From positions 124,001 through 188,000 of the forward strand of contig JAZBPX010000061.1 of the NCBI GenBank assembly GCA_036351775.1: 64,000 bases of DNA, given 5' to 3'. A program made the translations under genes and the position numbers. Below are positions 1-8,804 of the stretch, in pieces; position 1 is the first letter of the stretch; the number at the start of each line of letters is the position of its first letter. The notes under the pieces are model-generated. The model saw nothing but the letters and a program-made list of their open reading frames with translations, searched no databases and was not told where the DNA came from. The stretch comes from Pacificimonas sp036351775. Its GTDB lineage: Bacteria > Pseudomonadota > Alphaproteobacteria > Sphingomonadales > Sphingomonadaceae.

Positions 1-1736
1 CGGCGGAGGGCGCGGTCGTTTGGGATCCGGCGGCGCTCGAATTTTTAGCGGGTGTTGCGCCCGCGACCGTCAATCCTTCGCTGTGGCGGCAGTCCGTCCT
101 GCTGGCCGAGCACGGCCTGTTCGAGGTGGTGCCGGGCATGTGGCAGGTGCGGGGCTACGACCTTGCCAACATGACGCTGATTGCCGGTGAGAGTGGCTGG
201 ATCGTGATCGACCCGCTGCTGTCGGTGGAAACCGCGCGGGCGGGACTTGCGCTTGCGAACGAGACGCTGGGCGCAAGGCCGGTATCGGCAGTGCTGTTTA
301 CGCACAGCCATATCGATCATTTCGGCGGTGTCGGCGGGCTGGATATGGCCGAGGGGACGCCGGTCTATGCGCCGCACGGCTTTACCGAGGCGGCGGTCAG
401 CGAGAACCTGCTGGCCGGGCCGATCATGGCGCGGCGCGCGGCGCTGATGTTCGGTGCGACCTTGCCGTGGGGACCGCGCGGTCAGGTCGGTGTGGGTCTG
501 GGACCCGGACTGTCGAACGGCGCGACCTCGCTGGCGGCGGTGACGAACGAGATCGGACCCGAGGGCGGGACGGTCGTGATCGACGGCGTGACGTTCGCGT
601 TCATGGATGCGGCGGGGACCGAGGCACCGGCAGAGTTCCTCTTCTACCTGCCGGAGGTGAACGCGCTGCACATGGCGGAGGTCACGTCCGGCACGTTCCA
701 CAATGCGCTGACCCTGCGCGGGGCCGAGGTGCGCGATACGCTGGCCTGGTCGAAGGTGATCGACGCGGCGCTGCGGCGGTTCGGGGCGGATGCGGACGTG
801 GTACTGGCCTCTCACCACTGGCCGACCTGGGGCGCGGAGGCGGTGACGGATTATCTCGCAAACCAGCGCGACATGTACCGCTATGTCCATGACCAGACGC
901 TGCGCCGGGCCAATCGCGGCGAGACGATGCACGAGATTGCCGAGAGCCTGCCGGAGCCGGACTTCGCCGCCGAGGACTTCGCGGTGCGCGGCTACTACGG
1001 GACGCTTCAGCACAATGCGAAGGCGGTCTATCAGCGCTATTTCGGCTGGTGGGACGGGGTGCCCGCGAACTTCATGCCGCACCCGCCCGCCGAGGAGGCG
1101 CGGCGCTATGTCGATGCGCTGGGCGGCGCGGAGCGCACGGCGGCGCTGGCGCGGACGGCGGCGGCGGACGGCGATACGCGCTGGGCAGCGCGGCTGTGGA
1201 ACCACCTGGTCTTTGCCGGAGAGGGCGGAAGCGAGGCGGAAGAAGGTCTGGCGGCGGCCTATGAGCAGCTCGGCTATCGCAGCGAATCGGGCGCGTGGCG
1301 CGACTACTACCTGTCCGCTGCGCGCGAGCTGAGAGAGGGCATGCCGGAACCGCGCGGGGCGCTCGGATCGGCGGATTTCCTGGCGGCGGTGCCGACGGCG
1401 CAGCTCTTCGACGCCATGGCTGTACGCTTCGCGCCGGAGCGAGCCGCGCGGACGGGGTTCACGGTACAGTTTCGGTTTCCGGATCGGGACGAGTCCTTGG
1501 CGATGGAGGTGAGGTCTTCGGTGCTGATCCCGCGCTACGGCGTGGACGATCCGGAAGCGGCGGCGACGGTGACCATCGACCGCGCGGACTATGACCTTCT
1601 GGTGGCGCAGCAGGTGACGATCCCGGAGCTTGCGGGGTCAGGGCGATTGACGCTGGCGGGGGACCAGACGGCGGTGCTGGCGCTGTTCGGATCGCTGGAA
1701 GCGCCGACGCCGCAGATTGCGGTCGTAACGCCCTGA
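1..1736 (+). CDS. Alkyl/aryl sulfatase, MBL fold (SdsA1/BDS1 type), 5' partial
   Basis: The frame is open to the left edge (first full codon at base 3), so the N-terminus and any signal peptide are missing; 577 residues remain. Near the visible start is the family block NPSLWRQ...GLFEVVPGMWQVRG. The zinc-binding motif THSHIDHFGG follows at about base 300, and the second metal-site block HMAEVTSGTFHN at about base 670. The remainder matches the helical dimerisation domain and the C-terminal SCP2-like lipid-binding domain of this family. Members hydrolyse primary alkyl sulfates such as SDS to the alcohol plus sulfate, usually in the periplasm. The family is clear; the physiological substrate is inferred. 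Confidence 0.92.
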   Translation, partial: AEGAVVWDPAALEFLAGVAPATVNPSLWRQSVLLAEHGLFEVVPGMWQVRGYDLANMTLIAGESGWIVIDPLLSVETARAGLALANETLGARPVSAVLFTHSHIDHFGGVGGLDMAEGTPVYAPHGFTEAAVSENLLAGPIMARRAALMFGATLPWGPRGQVGVGLGPGLSNGATSLAAVTNEIGPEGGTVVIDGVTFAFMDAAGTEAPAEFLFYLPEVNALHMAEVTSGTFHNALTLRGAEVRDTLAWSKVIDAALRRFGADADVVLASHHWPTWGAEAVTDYLANQRDMYRYVHDQTLRRANRGETMHEIAESLPEPDFAAEDFAVRGYYGTLQHNAKAVYQRYFGWWDGVPANFMPHPPAEEARRYVDALGGAERTAALARTAAADGDTRWAARLWNHLVFAGEGGSEAEEGLAAAYEQLGYRSESGAWRDYYLSAARELREGMPEPRGALGSADFLAAVPTAQLFDAMAVRFAPERAARTGFTVQFRFPDRDESLAMEVRSSVLIPRYGVDDPEAAATVTIDRADYDLLVAQQVTIPELAGSGRLTLAGDQTAVLALFGSLEAPTPQIAVVTP

Positions 1737-1797
1737 AGCGGAACCGCTGAGGAGAAGTCGGACGGGAGGGTGGAAACGCATGTTGACTTCCAAGTAC

Positions 1798-1818
1798 TGC
1801 GAGTGATTATCATTTGCG
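1798..1818 (+). promoter_or_regulatory. Fur-box-like palindrome
   Basis: A 21-bp imperfect palindrome is centred on TGATTATCA and flanked by TGCGAG on the left and TTTGCG on the right; 14 of 21 positions agree with the reverse complement. It resembles the classical Fur operator core (TGATNATCA). It lies 21 bp before the ATG of the small gene at 1840, close enough to control its promoter. Regulation by iron is inferred. Confidence 0.55.
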
Positions 1819-1839
1819 TGAACTTGAGGGAGCGAAGCC

Positions 1840-2286
1840 ATGCCGACAGCCATTACCGACACCCCCGCCCTGCCTCCGGTGGCGCTGCTGCCGCCGGAAA
1901 GCCGCACGTTGCTGTGGACTGCGCGGCACATGGTGGCGTGCTGGCCGGGCTGTTCGTCGATCAGGCCCGTTTTGATGGAGAGCCTCGGCGAGCGGGCGGC
2001 GGGGGCGGAGCACCTGGTGCGCTGCCTGCTCGTGGGCATCGGCAACCGGGTCCACCGGCGGCTGGCGTTCGGCAATCCGGCGGCGACCGCGCTGTTCCCG
2101 GACGAGGCGCTGATGCTGGAGGCCGTGGGGCTGGACGGCGCGGAGGCGGCGCCCGATGCGCTGATGCTGCTGACCGGCTGTCCGAAGGCGCGGGCGCTGG
2201 CTCCGCTGCTCCTGGAGTTGCGGCGGACCTTCGCGGGCGCGGCGGAGAGCCGGGCGCTGGCATTGATGCCGGTGGATGACCCCTGA
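1840..2286 (+). CDS. Small protein of unknown function, possibly iron-regulated
   Basis: A 148-residue protein that I do not recognise with confidence. It is rich in Ala and Leu and appears mainly helical. It has no signal peptide or clear membrane segment and contains three cysteines (in AC-W-P-GC, RC and GC-P contexts). A GAGGGAG Shine-Dalgarno sequence precedes the ATG. The gene stands alone between the alkyl sulfatase and polA, both on the same strand, with a Fur-like palindrome just upstream, so a role in iron or metal homeostasis is possible. Codon usage is strongly GC3-biased like its neighbours, which supports a real gene. Confidence 0.7.
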   Translation: MPTAITDTPALPPVALLPPESRTLLWTARHMVACWPGCSSIRPVLMESLGERAAGAEHLVRCLLVGIGNRVHRRLAFGNPAATALFPDEALMLEAVGLDGAEAAPDALMLLTGCPKARALAPLLLELRRTFAGAAESRALALMPVDDP

Positions 2287-2395
2287 GCCCTGCCTTCGCG
2301 GGGGTCGAAGCATCGCAAACTGGCTTTGCAGCAACATGCCGTTCCCCTGCATCGCCCCCTTCCCGATTCGGGGTGGGCGCGGCATGGGGGCGGGT

Positions 2396-5215
2396 ATGTC
2401 TGACGCCAAACCCAGCCACCTATATCTCGTCGACGGGTCGAGCTTTATCTTTCGCGCCTATCATGTGCTGCCGCCGCTGACGAACCGCAACGGCGTGCCG
2501 ACGGGCGCGGTCTACGGCTTTGCGAATATGCTGTGGAAGCTGATCGACGAGCTGAACGACGATGCGGGCAATGCGAAGGTCGATAACAGCCCGACGCACC
2601 TGGCGGTGATCTTCGACGCCGGGTCGCACACGTTTCGCAACGACATGTACCCGGATTACAAGGCGCACCGGCCCGATCCCCCCGAAGACCTGGTGCCGCA
2701 GTTCCCGCTGGTGCGCGACGCGACCCGCGCCTTTTCGGTACCCTATATCGAGGAGGACGGTATCGAGGCGGACGACATTATTGCCTGCTATACTCACGCC
2801 GCGCGCAAGGAGGGCTGGAAGGTCACGATCGTCAGTTCCGACAAGGACCTGATGCAGCTGGTCGAGGCGGACGCCGTCGACATGCTGGATACGATGAAGA
2901 ACAGGCGGATCGGCCCGGCGGAGGTCGAGGAAAAGTTCGGCGTAGGGCCGGATAAGGTCGGCGAAGTGCTGGCCCTGATGGGGGACAGCGTCGACAATAT
3001 CCCCGGCGTGAAGGGCGTGGGCGTGAAAACCGCCGCGCGCCTGATCGGGGACTATGGCGACGTGGAAGGGCTGATCGCGCACGCGGATGAGATCAAGCAG
3101 CCGAAATTGCGCGAAAACATCCTGGCATCCACCGAGAATATCCGCATTTCGCGGAAGCTGGTCGAGCTATACTGCGACTGGGAGCTGACCCGGCCGCTGG
3201 CAGAGCTGGCGCTGAATGAACCGCCGCTCGAGCCGCTGCAGGCGTTCGCCGAGACACACGGGTTCAAGTCGATGCTGGCGAAGCTGGGTGTGCGCGCGGT
3301 GGATACACCGCGACCCGCCGCCCCGGACGCGCCGGTGGAGGTCGACGCTGTGCCGTTCGATCCGTCCGCCTATGAGACGGTCACCGATGTGGAAATTCTG
3401 AAGACCTGGGTCGATGAAGCGAGCGGCTGCGCCGCCGTCGCCTTCGACATCGAGACCAACAGCCTGAACTGCATGCGCGCGGAACTGGTCGGGGTCAGCC
3501 TGGCGACCGCACCGGGGCGCGCATGTTATATCCCTCTCGCGCATGTGTCGGACGAGGGGCTGCTGGGCGAAGCGCCGACGCAGGTGCCGATGGACGAGGC
3601 GCTGGCGCTGCTGACACCGCTGCTCGAGAATCCGGCGGTCCTGAAGGTCGGGCATAACCTGAAATACGACCTCCTCGTGCTGCGGAACCGGCACGGGATC
3701 GATGTGACGCCGATCGAGGACACGATGCTGATCGGCTATGTGCTCGACTGCGCCAAGCATGTGGGCGGGCAATACGGCCTCGACCCGGCGGCGAAGCGCG
3801 AGTTCGGGCATGAGATGATCCCGTTCAAGGCGGTGGCCGGGACGGGAAGATCACAGGTCACGTTCGACAAGGTGCCGCTGGACAAGGCAACGGAATATGC
3901 CGCGGAGGATGCGGACGCGGCGCTGCGCCTCTATCGCCAGTGGAAACCGCGCCTGTGGCGGGAGCGGATGACGGCGGTTTACGAGCGGCTGGAACGGCCG
4001 CTGGTGCCGGTGCTGGCGCGGATGGAACAGCATGGGATCGCGGTTGACCGGGCCGCGCTGTCGCGCCTGTCCGCCGATTATGCCGAGCGGATGGAAGCGC
4101 TGGAAACGGACGTTCACGAGCTGGCGGGCGAGAGCTTCAACCTGGGGTCGCCGAAGCAGCTGGGCGAGATCCTGTTCGGGAAGCTAGGCCTGCCGGGCGG
4201 GAAGAAGTCGTCGAAGACGGGCGCCTATTCGACCGATCAGGACGTGCTGGAGACGCTGGCGGCGGAGGAGGGCAGCAAGCTGGCCGCCAAGGCACTTGAG
4301 CACCGGCAGCTCGCCAAGCTGAAATCCACCTATGCCGATGCGCTGGTCGCGGCCATTAACCCGGAGACGAACCGGGTGCATACGAGCTTCACGCTCGCCG
4401 CTTCGACCACCGGGCGGCTGGCGAGTTCGGACCCGAATTTGCAGAATATCCCGATCCGGACCGAAGAGGGCGCGAAGATTCGCGAGACCTTCATCGCGGA
4501 AGAAGGCAATGTGCTGCTGGCGGCGGACTATTCGCAGATCGAGCTACGACTGCTCGCGCATATCGCCGATATTCCGCAGCTGAAGGAAGCCTTTGCGGGC
4601 GGGATCGACATTCACGCCATGACAGCGTCCGAAATGTTCGGCGTGCCGGTCGAGGATATGGACCCGATGGTGCGGCGCGATGCGAAGGCGATCAACTTCG
4701 GCATCATCTACGGTATCAGCGCGTTCGGCCTGTCGCGCAATCTCGGAATCCCGCGCGACAGGGCGGCGGATTACATCAACCGCTATTTCGAGCGCTTCCC
4801 CGGCATCAAGAAGTATATGAACCGCACCAAGCTGATGGCGCGGGAGAAGGGCTATGTCGAAACGCTGTTCGGGCGGCGGACCTTTACGCCGCTGATCAAG
4901 TCGAGCCGCCAGAATGAGCGCGGCTTTGCGGAGCGGGCGGCGATCAATGCGCCGATCCAGGGGTCGGCGGCGGACATCATCCGGCGGGCGATGACGCGGA
5001 TCGAACCGGCGCTGGCGGAGGCAGGACTGGGCGATGCGCGGATGCTGCTGCAGGTCCATGATGAACTGGTGTTCGAAGTGGCCGAGAGCGATGCGGAAGC
5101 GATTGGCGCGGTCGTGAAGCGGGTGATGGAAGAGGCCTGCGCGCCCGTCGTCGAACTCGACGTGCCGCTGGTGGTCGATGTAGGGACCGGCAAAAGCTGG
5201 GCCGAAGCGCATTAA
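2396..5215 (+). CDS. polA: DNA polymerase I
   Basis: A 939-residue family A DNA polymerase for Okazaki-fragment maturation and repair synthesis. All three domains are present. The N-terminal 5'-3' flap nuclease (about 1-290) has EADD near residue 123, SSDKDL and the helix-hairpin-helix IPGVKGVGVKTA. The 3'-5' exonuclease (about 320-500) keeps its metal ligands in FDIETN near residue 349, GHNLKYDLL and YAAEDAD, so proofreading is probably active. The polymerase domain has DYSQIELR near residue 710, the O-helix KAINFGIIYG and QVHDELVFEV near 885. I start at MSDAKPSHLYLVDGSSF; upstream in-frame starts give an unconserved leader. The preceding 109-bp gap holds only degenerate palindromic sequence. 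Confidence 0.96.
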   Translation: MSDAKPSHLYLVDGSSFIFRAYHVLPPLTNRNGVPTGAVYGFANMLWKLIDELNDDAGNAKVDNSPTHLAVIFDAGSHTFRNDMYPDYKAHRPDPPEDLVPQFPLVRDATRAFSVPYIEEDGIEADDIIACYTHAARKEGWKVTIVSSDKDLMQLVEADAVDMLDTMKNRRIGPAEVEEKFGVGPDKVGEVLALMGDSVDNIPGVKGVGVKTAARLIGDYGDVEGLIAHADEIKQPKLRENILASTENIRISRKLVELYCDWELTRPLAELALNEPPLEPLQAFAETHGFKSMLAKLGVRAVDTPRPAAPDAPVEVDAVPFDPSAYETVTDVEILKTWVDEASGCAAVAFDIETNSLNCMRAELVGVSLATAPGRACYIPLAHVSDEGLLGEAPTQVPMDEALALLTPLLENPAVLKVGHNLKYDLLVLRNRHGIDVTPIEDTMLIGYVLDCAKHVGGQYGLDPAAKREFGHEMIPFKAVAGTGRSQVTFDKVPLDKATEYAAEDADAALRLYRQWKPRLWRERMTAVYERLERPLVPVLARMEQHGIAVDRAALSRLSADYAERMEALETDVHELAGESFNLGSPKQLGEILFGKLGLPGGKKSSKTGAYSTDQDVLETLAAEEGSKLAAKALEHRQLAKLKSTYADALVAAINPETNRVHTSFTLAASTTGRLASSDPNLQNIPIRTEEGAKIRETFIAEEGNVLLAADYSQIELRLLAHIADIPQLKEAFAGGIDIHAMTASEMFGVPVEDMDPMVRRDAKAINFGIIYGISAFGLSRNLGIPRDRAADYINRYFERFPGIKKYMNRTKLMAREKGYVETLFGRRTFTPLIKSSRQNERGFAERAAINAPIQGSAADIIRRAMTRIEPALAEAGLGDARMLLQVHDELVFEVAESDAEAIGAVVKRVMEEACAPVVELDVPLVVDVGTGKSWAEAH

Positions 5216-5230
5216 GGGCTTGCCCCTGCC

Positions 5231-5311
5231 CGTCATCCCGGCGAAGGCCGGGACCCAGATGAAGCAGCGCGCCACCTTATGAACTGGGTCCCGGCCTTCG
5301 CCGGGATGACG
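5231..5311. repeat. REP-like palindrome, 28-bp perfect arms
   Basis: The arms at 5231-5258 and 5284-5311 are exact reverse complements (28 bp) around a 25-nt spacer. Each arm is itself a small hairpin (CCCGGC-GAAG-GCCGGG). It sits between polA and the DUF3297 gene and ends 10 bp before the latter's ATG, so its right end supplies part of the ribosome-binding site. It belongs to the GTCATNCC...GAAG...GGNAT family found in several other gaps of the window. Confidence 0.85.
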
Positions 5312-5321
5312 AGGTTATCAG

Positions 5322-5606
5322 ATGTCAGAATCCGAAAACTCCCCAGATACGGTGAAGGCCGATACGCCGCCCGACCGGCTGTCGGTCAATCCGCGGTCGG
5401 ACTATTTCGATGCCGAAACGCTGCAGCGCGGCATCGGCATCCGGCTGAACGGCACGGAAAAGACCACCATCGAGGAATATTGCGTGTCGGAGGGCTGGGT
5501 GAAGGTGACGGCGGGGAAGTCTCGCGACCGGCACGGGAACCCGATGATGCTGACCCTGAAGGGTAAGGTGGAGCCCTACTTCAAGGACGCCGAAGCGGAG
5601 GGCTGA
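5322..5606 (+). CDS. DUF3297 family protein
   Basis: A 94-residue protein with the complete DUF3297 signature: DRLSVNPRSDYFD, then GIGIRLNGTEK, EEYCVSEGWVKV, TAGKSRDRHGNP and KGKVEPYF. The family is small, cytosolic and common in Proteobacteria, with no established function. The first 20 residues are a variable acidic leader. It stands between polA and a convergent siroheme-synthase-like gene. A GAGG motif about 8 bp upstream of the ATG lies at the end of the palindromic repeat, so a hairpin in the mRNA could mask the start site. Confidence 0.88.
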   Translation: MSESENSPDTVKADTPPDRLSVNPRSDYFDAETLQRGIGIRLNGTEKTTIEEYCVSEGWVKVTAGKSRDRHGNPMMLTLKGKVEPYFKDAEAEG

Positions 5607-5634
5607 GCCGCGGGCTGCCGCTAACGGTGCGGGG

Positions 5635-6411
5635 TCAGCCCGTTCGCAGGACGACGGTCAGGCCGTCCATGCCCTCGACAGGTGCGCCGGACTCGATCCC
5701 GGCGCGTTCCGAATCGCGGCGGGCACGGCCGAGGACCGCGGGCGCGATGCCGGGTTCGTAGAGGACAAGATCGGCCTGCGACAGCGCGCGGAGCTGGCGC
5801 AGCGTCAGGTCGTCCGGATCGGCAGAGGCGAGCGTGAACTCCTGAAGGCGCGGCTGCGCTGATGCGCCGGACAGCGCCGCCCTGACGGTCTCGTCCGGGT
5901 CGGCTGGCGGATCGGCGAGCGGGTCAAGCGCGCCGCCGGGCGCCATCAGGCGGTCCCAGAACAGCCGGCGCTCGGCGGGATCCCCAAACGCGGCGTTGAC
6001 GGCGGCGCGCGTGCGGCGCGCGGCGTCGGCGATGGCCCCCAGCCTTGCAGGCAGAAGCGCCTCCAGACGTTCGCGGACGGTTTTCGACAGGGTCGCCGAG
6101 GCCCCGCCCGAACCGACGGCGATGGTGACGGGCGCGCGGTCGACGATGGCTGGGAAGCTGAAGTCGCAAAGGCGCGGCTTGTCGACGACATTGACGAGAA
6201 GGCCCGCGGCCCGGAGCGGCGCGGCGGCGGCGGCGGCCTCTCCCTCGTCGTCGATGGCGAGAATAGCGACGCGGACGCCGGGGGCCGGCTCGGTGACGAT
6301 GTTCGCACCGGCGGCCTCCAGCAGGCGGCGTTTCGGCTCCGCGCCCTCCCCCTCTCCCATCAGGAGGACGGGTTCACCGCGCAGCTTCACGAAGATGGGG
6401 AGGCTCTGCAT
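5635..6411 (-). CDS. Siroheme synthase N-terminal domain protein (precorrin-2 dehydrogenase-like)
   Basis: 258 residues. The N-terminal ~115 residues match the NAD-binding domain of CysG/Met8 (SLPIFVKLRGEPVLLMG, then NVVDKPRLCDFSFPAIVDR and VTIAVGSGGASATLSKTVRERLE), which oxidises precorrin-2 to sirohydrochlorin. A central helical dimerisation region follows. The last ~50 residues (DDLTLRQLRALSQADLVLYE) resemble only the start of the SAM-uroporphyrinogen methyltransferase domain, so this looks like a truncated CysG lineage. The usual GGG-x-VA-x-RK motif is altered to GEGEGAEPKRR, so NAD use is uncertain. It is followed on the same strand by nothing related to sulfite reduction within the window. 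Confidence 0.8.
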   Translation of the reverse strand: MQSLPIFVKLRGEPVLLMGEGEGAEPKRRLLEAAGANIVTEPAPGVRVAILAIDDEGEAAAAAAPLRAAGLLVNVVDKPRLCDFSFPAIVDRAPVTIAVGSGGASATLSKTVRERLEALLPARLGAIADAARRTRAAVNAAFGDPAERRLFWDRLMAPGGALDPLADPPADPDETVRAALSGASAQPRLQEFTLASADPDDLTLRQLRALSQADLVLYEPGIAPAVLGRARRDSERAGIESGAPVEGMDGLTVVLRTG

Positions 6412-6420
6412 CGGAGCGGC

Positions 6421-7332
6421 CTATTCGTCGTCGGGCAGGTTGCGGGCGAGGCGGACGACGCCCACGAGGGTCACGCCGTTTTCAGGCGCAGCGTCGGCAT
6501 AGTCCGCAAGGGCCGCGACGGTTTCCGGCAAGGGGCGGGCATAGCCGATGGCCCAGCCACGCTCCTGCGCCGTTGCCGTCAGGGCGCGAAGGCGCGCGGC
6601 GATACTGGCGGCGGTAGCCGGCTCGTCGATGAAGAGGTCATTGGTGCGGGAGGCGAGCCCGGCGGCGCGCGCCTCCGCCTCCGCAACGCTGCCGACAACG
6701 GCGCGCTGGTCGATGTAGGCCAGCTCCCGGTCGGACAGGGCCGCCATGACGGGTGCGAGGGCGGCGCGGTCGCGGGTGAACCGGCTGCCCATCATGCCCG
6801 TAACGCCGTCGATATCCTCGAAACGGTCAAGGACCGCCTCCAGGCTGCGGACATTGTCTTCAGGGGAAACGCCGACGCGCAGGGTCAGCGGCCCGGGATC
6901 GACGCGCGGGTAAGCGTTCGGCTCCATGGGGAGCGAGGCGAGCAATTCATGACCGCCGGTCCGCGCGGCGTCGGCGATCACCGAAACGCGCTCCGCACGC
7001 GGCGCAGCGGCAAGGCTGATGGCGCCAGGCAGCGCAGCGATGGCGGCGAGGTCACGGGCCGGCGCTGTACCGATCTCGGTCAGTACGATGGCGACGAGCG
7101 GGCCGCTGGGTAGCGCGGGTTCGGGTGGAGGCGGCGGTTCGGTGAAGCCCTCCTCTTGCGAAGTCGAAGCGACGGTTTCTGTGGGCGCTGATGCTGGCGC
7201 GCTGACACGCGACTGGTCGACCCCGGGCACATCGGCCTTGATCGCCGGGAGGCCCGCAAAAAGCTGCGTCCCCGCATAGGCCGCGCCCACTGCCACCGCG
7301 AGGGGGGCAAGGAACAGAAGGGCGGCGCGCAT
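6421..7332 (-). CDS. Divergent polysaccharide deacetylase family protein (YibQ-like)
   Basis: 303 residues: an N-terminal signal or anchor segment (about 1-25), a Pro/Ala/Ser-rich linker, then the divergent polysaccharide deacetylase domain from about residue 78. Recognisable blocks are the HELLASLPMEP stretch, DPGPLTLRVG, and GVTGMMGSRFT (usually GMMNHMGSRFT). The conserved metal-binding pair of the family (I-DD-hG) reads VLTEIGT here, so both aspartates are replaced and catalysis is doubtful. The gene lies downstream of the S41 protease and EnvC on the same strand, an order common in Proteobacteria, suggesting a role in cell-wall or division-site metabolism. Confidence 0.85.
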   Translation of the reverse strand: MRAALLFLAPLAVAVGAAYAGTQLFAGLPAIKADVPGVDQSRVSAPASAPTETVASTSQEEGFTEPPPPPEPALPSGPLVAIVLTEIGTAPARDLAAIAALPGAISLAAAPRAERVSVIADAARTGGHELLASLPMEPNAYPRVDPGPLTLRVGVSPEDNVRSLEAVLDRFEDIDGVTGMMGSRFTRDRAALAPVMAALSDRELAYIDQRAVVGSVAEAEARAAGLASRTNDLFIDEPATAASIAARLRALTATAQERGWAIGYARPLPETVAALADYADAAPENGVTLVGVVRLARNLPDDE

Positions 7333-7356
7333 GGACCGGGGCCGCCCAGCTATCCG

Positions 7357-8691
7357 CTAGTTCGACGCGCTCGCCATCTCGATGACGCCCGGCTCACCGC
7401 CAAGTCGGCCAAGGATGTCGAGGGCATACTGCAGCTGGAAATCCTCGATACCGGCCTCGCTGACCTGCTCGTAGCTGAGGTCGAAGCGCGGGTTCACCTT
7501 GTCGTCGTCCTCGACAACGCTGTCATCGACAACGCCCTCGTTGCGAAGGACGCGGCGGAGGTCCGCCTCCCGCACGATACGGCGGCTGGCGAGATGTTCG
7601 TCGCTAAGCTGCGGGACGATGATGTCCGGCTCGATCCCCGCCTCCTGCACCGAACGGCCCGACGGCGTGTAGTAGCGGGCGGTCGTCAGGCGAAGCGCGG
7701 TCTCCGAGCCGAGCGGGATCAGCGTCTGGACCGAACCCTTGCCGAAGCTCTGCGCGCCGACGATCAGCGCGCGGCGGTGATCCTGAAGCGCGCCCGCGAC
7801 GATTTCGGAGGCCGATGCCGACCCCTCGTCGACGAGAACCACGATGGGCACGCCGTCGGTCAGGTCGTCGGTGCGCGCGAAGTAACGCTGCACTTCCCGG
7901 TGGTCGCGGCCGCGCTGGGACACGATCTCGCCGCCATCGTTCATGAAGGCGTCGGAGACCTCGATGGCCTGATCGAGAAGCCCGCCGCCGTTCGAGCGCA
8001 GGTCGATGATCAGGCCGAGAAGATCGTCGCCGACCTCCTCCTCGATCGCCGCAATGGCATCGCGCGTGGCATCGCCCGTCTGTTTGTTGAAAGTCGAGAT
8101 GCGGATGACGCCGATATCGCCGCGCACCTCATGCCGGACCGGCGCGATCTCGATGATCTCGCGGATCAGGGTGAAGTCCATGGGCTCATCGACGCCCCGG
8201 CGCACGACGGTGATGTCGAGGGGCGTGCCGGGGACGCCGCGCATCTGCTCGACCGCCTCCGTCAGGGTCAGGCCGTAGATCAGCTCGCCGTCGATATGGG
8301 TGATATAGTCGCCGGACTTGATACCGGCGCGCGAGGCAGGCGTGTCGTCGGTGGGGGCGACGACCTTCACCACGCCGTCCTCCATGTTCACGGTGAGGCC
8401 AAGGCCGCCATATTCACCCTCCGTCTGCGTGCGCATCCGGTCAAAGTCGCTCATGTCGAGGAAGGAACTGTGCGGATCGAGGCTGGCGAGCATGCCGTCG
8501 ATCGCTCCCTCAAGCAGCTGCTCGTCGGAGATTTCCTCGACATATTCCGCGCGCACCCGCTCGAAGACGTCCATCAGCTGGTCGAGCTGGCGGTAGGTTT
8601 CGTCGCTGTTCGCGGCCTGCACGGATGTGGGCGTCGGCATCAGAGCCGCCATCGCGATGGGCAGGGCGGCGTAAAGCAGGCGGTGCTTCAT
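7357..8691 (-). CDS. ctpA: S41 family carboxy-terminal processing peptidase
   Basis: 444 residues. I start at MKHRLLYAALPIAM, which gives a signal peptide ending near SVQA and has GAGAGGA upstream; a longer frame adds 28 unconserved residues. An N-terminal helical region is followed by a PDZ domain (about 90-170, with YGGLGLTV and IKSGDYITHIDGE) and the S41 protease core. The catalytic Ser lies in DEGSASASEIVAGAL and the Lys in SFGKGSVQT. CtpA-type enzymes trim C-termini of periplasmic proteins, including cell-wall hydrolases. The adjacent upstream envC gene fits a peptidoglycan-remodelling role. Confidence 0.93.
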   Translation of the reverse strand: MKHRLLYAALPIAMAALMPTPTSVQAANSDETYRQLDQLMDVFERVRAEYVEEISDEQLLEGAIDGMLASLDPHSSFLDMSDFDRMRTQTEGEYGGLGLTVNMEDGVVKVVAPTDDTPASRAGIKSGDYITHIDGELIYGLTLTEAVEQMRGVPGTPLDITVVRRGVDEPMDFTLIREIIEIAPVRHEVRGDIGVIRISTFNKQTGDATRDAIAAIEEEVGDDLLGLIIDLRSNGGGLLDQAIEVSDAFMNDGGEIVSQRGRDHREVQRYFARTDDLTDGVPIVVLVDEGSASASEIVAGALQDHRRALIVGAQSFGKGSVQTLIPLGSETALRLTTARYYTPSGRSVQEAGIEPDIIVPQLSDEHLASRRIVREADLRRVLRNEGVVDDSVVEDDDKVNPRFDLSYEQVSEAGIEDFQLQYALDILGRLGGEPGVIEMASASN

Positions 8692-8804
8692 GGGGCGGAA
8701 ATCCTCTCTCGCTAGGCGCGCCAATATAGGAAGGCGGCGCGCGAATATACAGGTCGATACGAGAGGGTAGCGCACGGTCCCTTTCGCCAGGGTTAGCAGG
8801 CGGC

